From Roseibium salinum (GTDB taxonomy: Bacteria; Pseudomonadota; Alphaproteobacteria; Rhizobiales; Stappiaceae): a DNA stretch of 64,000 nucleotides. Position numbers and translations under genes: made by a program. Positions 60,077-64,000 of this stretch are shown piece after piece (the stretch's first letter is position 1; every line of letters starts with the position of its first letter). Location of the stretch: positions 558,001 through 622,000 of the forward strand of contig NZ_JAPEVI010000003.1 in assembly GCF_026240905.1 (NCBI RefSeq), written 5' to 3'. Below the pieces are notes generated by a model. That model saw nothing but the letters and a program-made list of their open reading frames with translations. It was not told the DNA's origin and ran no database searches.

Positions 60077-60991
60077 GTGAAAAAGGCTTTGATCGCCCTC
60101 GTCGTGCTCATGCTGGCTGCAGCGGGCATCGGCTGGGCCCTCTCCGCTCCGACCCGGCTGAACGCCTCGGAAGCTGCCTTGCTGAGCGAAGACGATCCCG
60201 CCAAGGGCGAGCTCGTCTTCTGGACCGGCGGTTGCGCGTCCTGCCATGCCGCAAAGGGGGCGGAAGGGGAAGACCTGCTCAAGCTCGGCGGCGGGCAGCG
60301 GCTGGAAACGCCCTTCGGCGCCTTCGTGGCGCCGAACATCTCTTCCGGCGGCGATGGAATCGGCGCCTGGTCCCTGGAGGATTTCGCCAATGCCATGATG
60401 CACGGCACTTCTCCGGACGGACGCAATTACTATCCGGCGTTTCCCTATACGTCCTACGCCAGAATGTCGGGCGAGGATGTCGGCAATTTGTTTGCCTATC
60501 TGAAGACATTGCCCGCTGTCGACGGCATACCCGGCGACCATGAACTTGCCTTTCCCTACAACCTCCGGCGCGGCCTTGGCCTGTGGAAGCGTCTTTATCT
60601 CGACCCCGCACCGGTGATTGCCGCACCGGCCGGCAATGGCGACGCCGATCGTGAGCTTTGGGAGCGCGGGCGCTATCTGGTGGAAGGCCCGGGCCATTGC
60701 GGCGAGTGCCATACCGCGCGTGATTTTGCCGGCGGCCTGGAGTTTTCCCACTGGCTGGGCGGAGCGCCCAACATGACAGGCAAGGGGAAAATACCCAATA
60801 TCACGCCCGTTGAAGGCGGCTTTGGCAGCTGGAGCGCGGCCGACATTGCCTATTTTCTTGAAAGCGGCTTCACGCCCGAATATGATTCCGTCGGCGGCGA
60901 CATGGTGGATGTTCAGGAAAACATGGCCAGACTTCCGGCCCGCGACCGGGAAGCGATTGCCGCCTATCTGAAAGCCATCCCGCCGGTCTGA
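60077..60991 (+). CDS. Dihaem cytochrome c (membrane-anchored or exported)
   Basis: A 304-residue c-type cytochrome. N-terminal hydrophobic segment ALIALVVLMLAAAGIGWALS anchors or exports it. Haem motifs CASCHAAKG (53-57) and CGECHTARDF (about 210) define two domains, each with its later Met region (ARMSGEDVGNLFAYL and MVDVQENMARLP). The GTG start has GGAGAGG upstream. It resembles cytochrome subunits of alcohol/aldehyde or sorbose dehydrogenases; no such dehydrogenase lies next to it. It is most likely cotranscribed with the cytochrome c-prime. Confidence 0.88.
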   Translation: MKKALIALVVLMLAAAGIGWALSAPTRLNASEAALLSEDDPAKGELVFWTGGCASCHAAKGAEGEDLLKLGGGQRLETPFGAFVAPNISSGGDGIGAWSLEDFANAMMHGTSPDGRNYYPAFPYTSYARMSGEDVGNLFAYLKTLPAVDGIPGDHELAFPYNLRRGLGLWKRLYLDPAPVIAAPAGNGDADRELWERGRYLVEGPGHCGECHTARDFAGGLEFSHWLGGAPNMTGKGKIPNITPVEGGFGSWSAADIAYFLESGFTPEYDSVGGDMVDVQENMARLPARDREAIAAYLKAIPPV

Positions 60992-61033
60992 ATCCGGTTA
61001 AACCGTCCCGCCTGCCGTGTTGTCCATCCACCT

Positions 61034-61519
61034 ATGACCTCATCGAACAATTTCATGATCTCGCCGGTCGATACGTCCGAAGACCTGGAAACCGTGAAGA
61101 CACTGTTCCGGGCCTATGTCGATTGGCTGGGCATCGATCTTTCCTACCAGGGTTTCGAAGAAGAACTGGCCGGCATGCCGGGCAAATACGCGCCGCCCTC
61201 CGGAGGTCTCTACCTGGCGAAGGATCCCGACGGGGCACATCTGGGCTGCGTGGGGCTGCGCGCCCTGGGACCGGACGGGGCCTGCGAAATGAAGCGGCTC
61301 TATGTCTTGCCGGCAGGCAGGGGCCGAGGCGTCGGCGGCGCCCTTGTCGACCGGGTCCTTGAGGCTGCCCGGCGGGCCGGTTACCGGGAAATGTTCCTGG
61401 ATACGCTGCCCTCCATGGCGGGCGCCATCAAGCTGTACCAGGCGGCCGGTTTCGAGGTAACCACCGCCTATTATGATACGCCGATCAGGGAAACGCTGTT
61501 CTTCCGAAAGGTGCTTTGA
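61034..61519 (+). CDS. GNAT-family N-acetyltransferase
   Basis: A 161-residue acetyltransferase. The acetyl-CoA loop is EMKRLYVLPAGRGRGVGGALVDRVLEAAR near residue 85 (R-G-x-G-x-G/A motif), and YREMFLDTLPSMAGAIKLYQAAGFEVTTAYYDTP follows. It belongs to the large carbonic/arsenic-type GNAT branch and has no evident substrate. It stands 43 bases after the dihaem cytochrome. Confidence 0.9.
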   Translation: MTSSNNFMISPVDTSEDLETVKTLFRAYVDWLGIDLSYQGFEEELAGMPGKYAPPSGGLYLAKDPDGAHLGCVGLRALGPDGACEMKRLYVLPAGRGRGVGGALVDRVLEAARRAGYREMFLDTLPSMAGAIKLYQAAGFEVTTAYYDTPIRETLFFRKVL

Positions 61520-61626
61520 GCTGACGAGTTAGCCCGTCAGCGCTGGCGATTTACCTGCGTGATTTCGTTGAAGCCTATCTGGCGGCGCGTCCAGTTCTTC
61601 AGGGCACCTGCCCCTATGATGTGCCG

Positions 61627-62010
61627 TCAAGCCGAGTACGGGCTGCACCTGATGTAGCGCGGCACATCGATATAGCTGCGCATCAGCGAGAGATAGGCCT
61701 CGCACTCCTGCCTTGTCCTGAAGCAGCCTGCCTCGGAAATCAGGTATTTCTGGCTGAAATTGACGACCCGCCCCGCGGCGATTCCCTTCCAGCCCGAGCC
61801 TGTGAACGTCCGGCAGTCATAGGGCGTGTTGTAGGTGTAGGGAATGTTTTGACGGCTCTTGTTGAATGTCGGGGCAAACAGCAGATCCTCAGGCGTCTGG
61901 TATTGCTGGCACGCGGCCAGGCTGACGGCCGTCACCGCGAGCGCTGCGAAACGCAGGCGGCTCTTCAGTCCGCGGGCAACTTGAGCGAGACTGCAGGTAT
62001 TGCGGTTCAT
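61627..62010 (-). CDS. Small lipoprotein of unknown function
   Basis: A 127-residue lipoprotein: signal SRLRFAALAVTAVSLAAC with lipobox LAAC, then a domain with YNTPYDCRTFTGSGWKGIAAGRVVNFSQKYLISEAGCFRTRQECEAYLSLMRSYID. Four Cys after the lipid Cys suggest disulfides. ATG 62010 is preceded by GGAG at seven bases. I do not recognise the family. Confidence 0.72.
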   Translation of the reverse strand: MNRNTCSLAQVARGLKSRLRFAALAVTAVSLAACQQYQTPEDLLFAPTFNKSRQNIPYTYNTPYDCRTFTGSGWKGIAAGRVVNFSQKYLISEAGCFRTRQECEAYLSLMRSYIDVPRYIRCSPYSA

Positions 62011-62269
62011 GGTGAACTCCAGTGATCTGCACGTCGAATGCATCTCAAACGACTGATTTCCAATACGCTTCAATTGATCGGAAGACCTGGTCAAAATCAA
62101 GTCACGATCAACAGAGCCTTGCAGCGCACGGTTATTGCTTGCAGCCTTCCCGGCGAACGGGCACGGCCGACTGGAGCCGTGCCGCATCGGTCGATTGCCG
62201 CCCCGCGTTCCTCCCGCGCGGGCCGGGAATGAACGCCGGGCAAAGCCGTTGCCGGTCACTGCCTGAGGG

Positions 62270-64000
62270 TCAGGCCTTGCCGGCCACCATCAGCGCGAAC
62301 GCCTGGTTCAGGGCGACCTCCTTCAGCCGGTCGAAGCGGCCGGAAGCACCGCCATGTCCGGCTTCCATATTGGTTTTCAGCATCAGGAGGCTGTCGCCGG
62401 TTTTTGTGGCGCGCAGCTTGGCGACCCATTTGGCGGGCTCCCAGTAGGTGACGCGCGGATCGGTAAGGCCGGCCACCGCCAGGATCGCCGGATAGTCCTT
62501 GGCGCCGACATTGTCGTAGGGCGAATAGGAGGCGATATGTTCGTAAGCCTGCCTGTCGGTGACCGGGTTGCCCCATTCCGGCCATTCCGGCGGGGTCAGG
62601 GGCAGGGTCTCGTCCAGCATCGTGGAGAGGACGTCGACAAAGGGAACCTCGGCGATGATGCCGCCGAATTTTTCCGGAGCGATATTGGCAACCGCCCCCA
62701 CCAGCATTCCGCCCGCGGACCCGCCATGGGCGACGATACGGTCGTGGGAGGTGAACTTGCCGGCCACAAGATGGTCCGCCGCGGCGACGAAGTCATTGAA
62801 GGTGTTCTTCTTGAATTCCCGGCGGCCGTGCTTGTACCAGTGGAAACCCTTGTCCTTGCCGCCCCTGATATGGGCGATGGCATAGACGAAGCCCCGGTCG
62901 ACGAGGGACAGGGCGTTGGTGTTGAAACTTGCCGGGATGGTGATGCCGTAGGAGCCGTAGCCGTAAAGCAGCAGCGGTGCGGACCCGTCGAGCGCAGTGT
63001 CCTTGCGGTAGAGCAGGGAGATCGGCACCTTTTGTCCGTCCTCAGCCTCGGCCATCAGCCTGCGGGTGACATAGTCATCCGCATCATGGCCCGAGGGCAC
63101 TTCCTGCTCCTTCATCAGCAGCCGCTCGCGGGTTTCCACGTCATAGTCGAAGGTCTGCGACGGTGTCGTCATGGAGGAATAGGAGAAGCGGATGTTGGAC
63201 GTGTCGAACTCGTAGCCGCCGCCAAGGCCAAGCGAATAGGCTTCCTCGTCGAACGCGATCGAGTGTTCGATGCCGTCGGCGAGCCGGCGGATGACGATGC
63301 GCGGCAGGCCGTCCTCGCGCTCCAGCCGGGTCATGAAGGTCTTGTAGACGTTGTGCGACAGGACGAGGCAGCCCGGCTTGTGAGCCACCAGATCCCGCCA
63401 GTTGTTCCGGCCGGGATCGGCCTTGGGAGCAGTGACGATCTTGAAGTCCTCGGCCTCGTCGGCATTGGTGAGAATGTAGAGCGTGTCGCCGTGGTCTTCG
63501 ATGGAATATTCTATGCCGGTGTCGCGAGGTGCGATCAGAACCGGATCGGCAGTCGGCTGGTCCGCGGGGATCATCCGGACTTCCGATGTTTCGTGGTCGT
63601 GAATGTCGATGACGATGGTCTCGCCCGACTGGGTCTTGCCGACGCCCATGAAGAACCCGGCATCGCTTTCTTCGTAAACCAGCACATCCTTGGCCGGGTC
63701 AGTGCCGATTTCGTGGCGGAACAGCTTCGAGGGCCGGTGATTGGCGTCGAGGCGGACGTAGAAGAGATACTTGTTGTCGGCGGAAAACACGCCGCCGCCG
63801 CCCGTGTCCTCGATCCGGTAGTCGAAGTCCTTGCCGGTGGAGGTGTCGCGGATCTGCAGCGCGTAATACTCCGAGCCCTTATCGTCGAAGGCCCAGGCAA
63901 GCAGCTTGTGGTCCGGAGAGTGACCGGCGCCGCCGAGCCTGAAATAGGCCTTGCCCTCGGCCTCCCTGTCGCCGTGAAGAAGCACCGTTTCCTCGCCGCC
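62270..64000 (-). CDS. ptrB: Oligopeptidase B (S9 prolyl oligopeptidase family), cut by right edge
   Basis: About 577 residues of an S9A peptidase are visible; the frame is open to the right edge, so the first part of the propeller is missing. Catalytic Ser lies in AHGGSAGGMLVGAVANI near the visible residue 445, Asp in VAGLTDPRVTYWEPAKWV near 505 and His in NMEAGHGGASGRFDRLKE near 545. The propeller has LGGGYEFDTSNIRFSYSSMTTP and the catalytic part begins MAEAEDGQKVPISLLYR. The sequence is of the oligopeptidase B branch that cleaves after Arg or Lys. Confidence 0.92.
   Translation of the reverse strand, partial: GGEETVLLHGDREAEGKAYFRLGGAGHSPDHKLLAWAFDDKGSEYYALQIRDTSTGKDFDYRIEDTGGGGVFSADNKYLFYVRLDANHRPSKLFRHEIGTDPAKDVLVYEESDAGFFMGVGKTQSGETIVIDIHDHETSEVRMIPADQPTADPVLIAPRDTGIEYSIEDHGDTLYILTNADEAEDFKIVTAPKADPGRNNWRDLVAHKPGCLVLSHNVYKTFMTRLEREDGLPRIVIRRLADGIEHSIAFDEEAYSLGLGGGYEFDTSNIRFSYSSMTTPSQTFDYDVETRERLLMKEQEVPSGHDADDYVTRRLMAEAEDGQKVPISLLYRKDTALDGSAPLLLYGYGSYGITIPASFNTNALSLVDRGFVYAIAHIRGGKDKGFHWYKHGRREFKKNTFNDFVAAADHLVAGKFTSHDRIVAHGGSAGGMLVGAVANIAPEKFGGIIAEVPFVDVLSTMLDETLPLTPPEWPEWGNPVTDRQAYEHIASYSPYDNVGAKDYPAILAVAGLTDPRVTYWEPAKWVAKLRATKTGDSLLMLKTNMEAGHGGASGRFDRLKEVALNQAFALMVAGKA

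Noticed and set aside
1..64000. CRISPR arrays, tRNA/rRNA genes, prophage
   Set aside because: No regularly spaced repeats, no tRNA-like cloverleaf or rRNA sequence was noticed, and no phage structural or integrase genes are present; a tRNA scan was not possible.

Overview
The window is GC-rich, densely coded DNA from an alphaproteobacterium. The gene set (ornithine decarboxylase plus homospermidine synthase, split methylmalonyl-CoA mutase with a separate MeaB, cobalamin-dependent MetH, Rhizobium-type asparaginase, several GFA-fold proteins, an exosortase with a VIT/VWA target) suggests a marine Hyphomicrobiales/Rhodobacterales relative, possibly Stappiaceae (Labrenzia/Roseibium-like). That placement is inference; no rRNA or tRNA gene was seen.

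Layout. 1-9 kb: 3' end of metH with a terminator; an ArsR regulator divergent from a NIPSNAP/monooxygenase pair; an EamA exporter and cupin; an OmpR/EnvZ-type two-component pair divergent from a periplasmic EF-hand protein; a duplicated-domain protein of unknown function; two GFA-fold proteins. 9.9-16 kb: an exosortase fused to an EpsI-like domain, its apparent single substrate (VIT + VWA + PEP-CTERM-like tail), and a response regulator/sensor kinase pair in one direction. 16.1-17.0 kb: an intact IS5-family element inside a palindromic repeat. 17-21.5 kb: LysR, GST, PNPOx-FNR fusion, VOC and thioredoxin-fold genes. 21.6-26 kb: a polyamine locus with a long leader, ornithine decarboxylase, a GNAT protein, and a homospermidine synthase with a histone-H1-like basic N-terminal tail. 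26-31 kb: animal-type haem peroxidase, a small methyltransferase, VOC protein, adenylate cyclase. 31-35 kb: periplasmic binding protein, aminotransferase, asparaginase and dimethylargininase (nitrogen scavenging). 35-48 kb: TAT-exported beta-helix protein, YHS protein with divergent TetR and paired operators, pyroglutamyl peptidase, MeaB, DUF1131-like lipoprotein, LOG-family protein, M20 peptidase, MscS-type channel, CDF transporter, HerA-like ATPase, LuxR solo. 48.9-53.1 kb: mutA-mutB. 53-64 kb: GFA and YkvA proteins, a TRAP permease remnant, haloacid dehalogenase, VOC, class IV aminotransferase, MFS transporter, small Cys-rich protein, sodB, two c-type cytochromes, GNAT, a lipoprotein, and oligopeptidase B running off the right edge.

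Themes. MetH, MutAB and MeaB all belong to B12 metabolism, although MeaB lies 10 kb from MutAB. The polyamine genes form a short pathway from ornithine through putrescine to homospermidine. The exosortase block mirrors, with an exosortase in place of a sortase, the dedicated sortase/VIT-VWA-target/two-component systems known from marine proteobacteria. Three genes near the left end are interrupted by single-base frameshifts and a fourth, at 21.5 kb, is suspected; two of the four sites are G-runs, so base-calling errors should be excluded before calling them pseudogenes.
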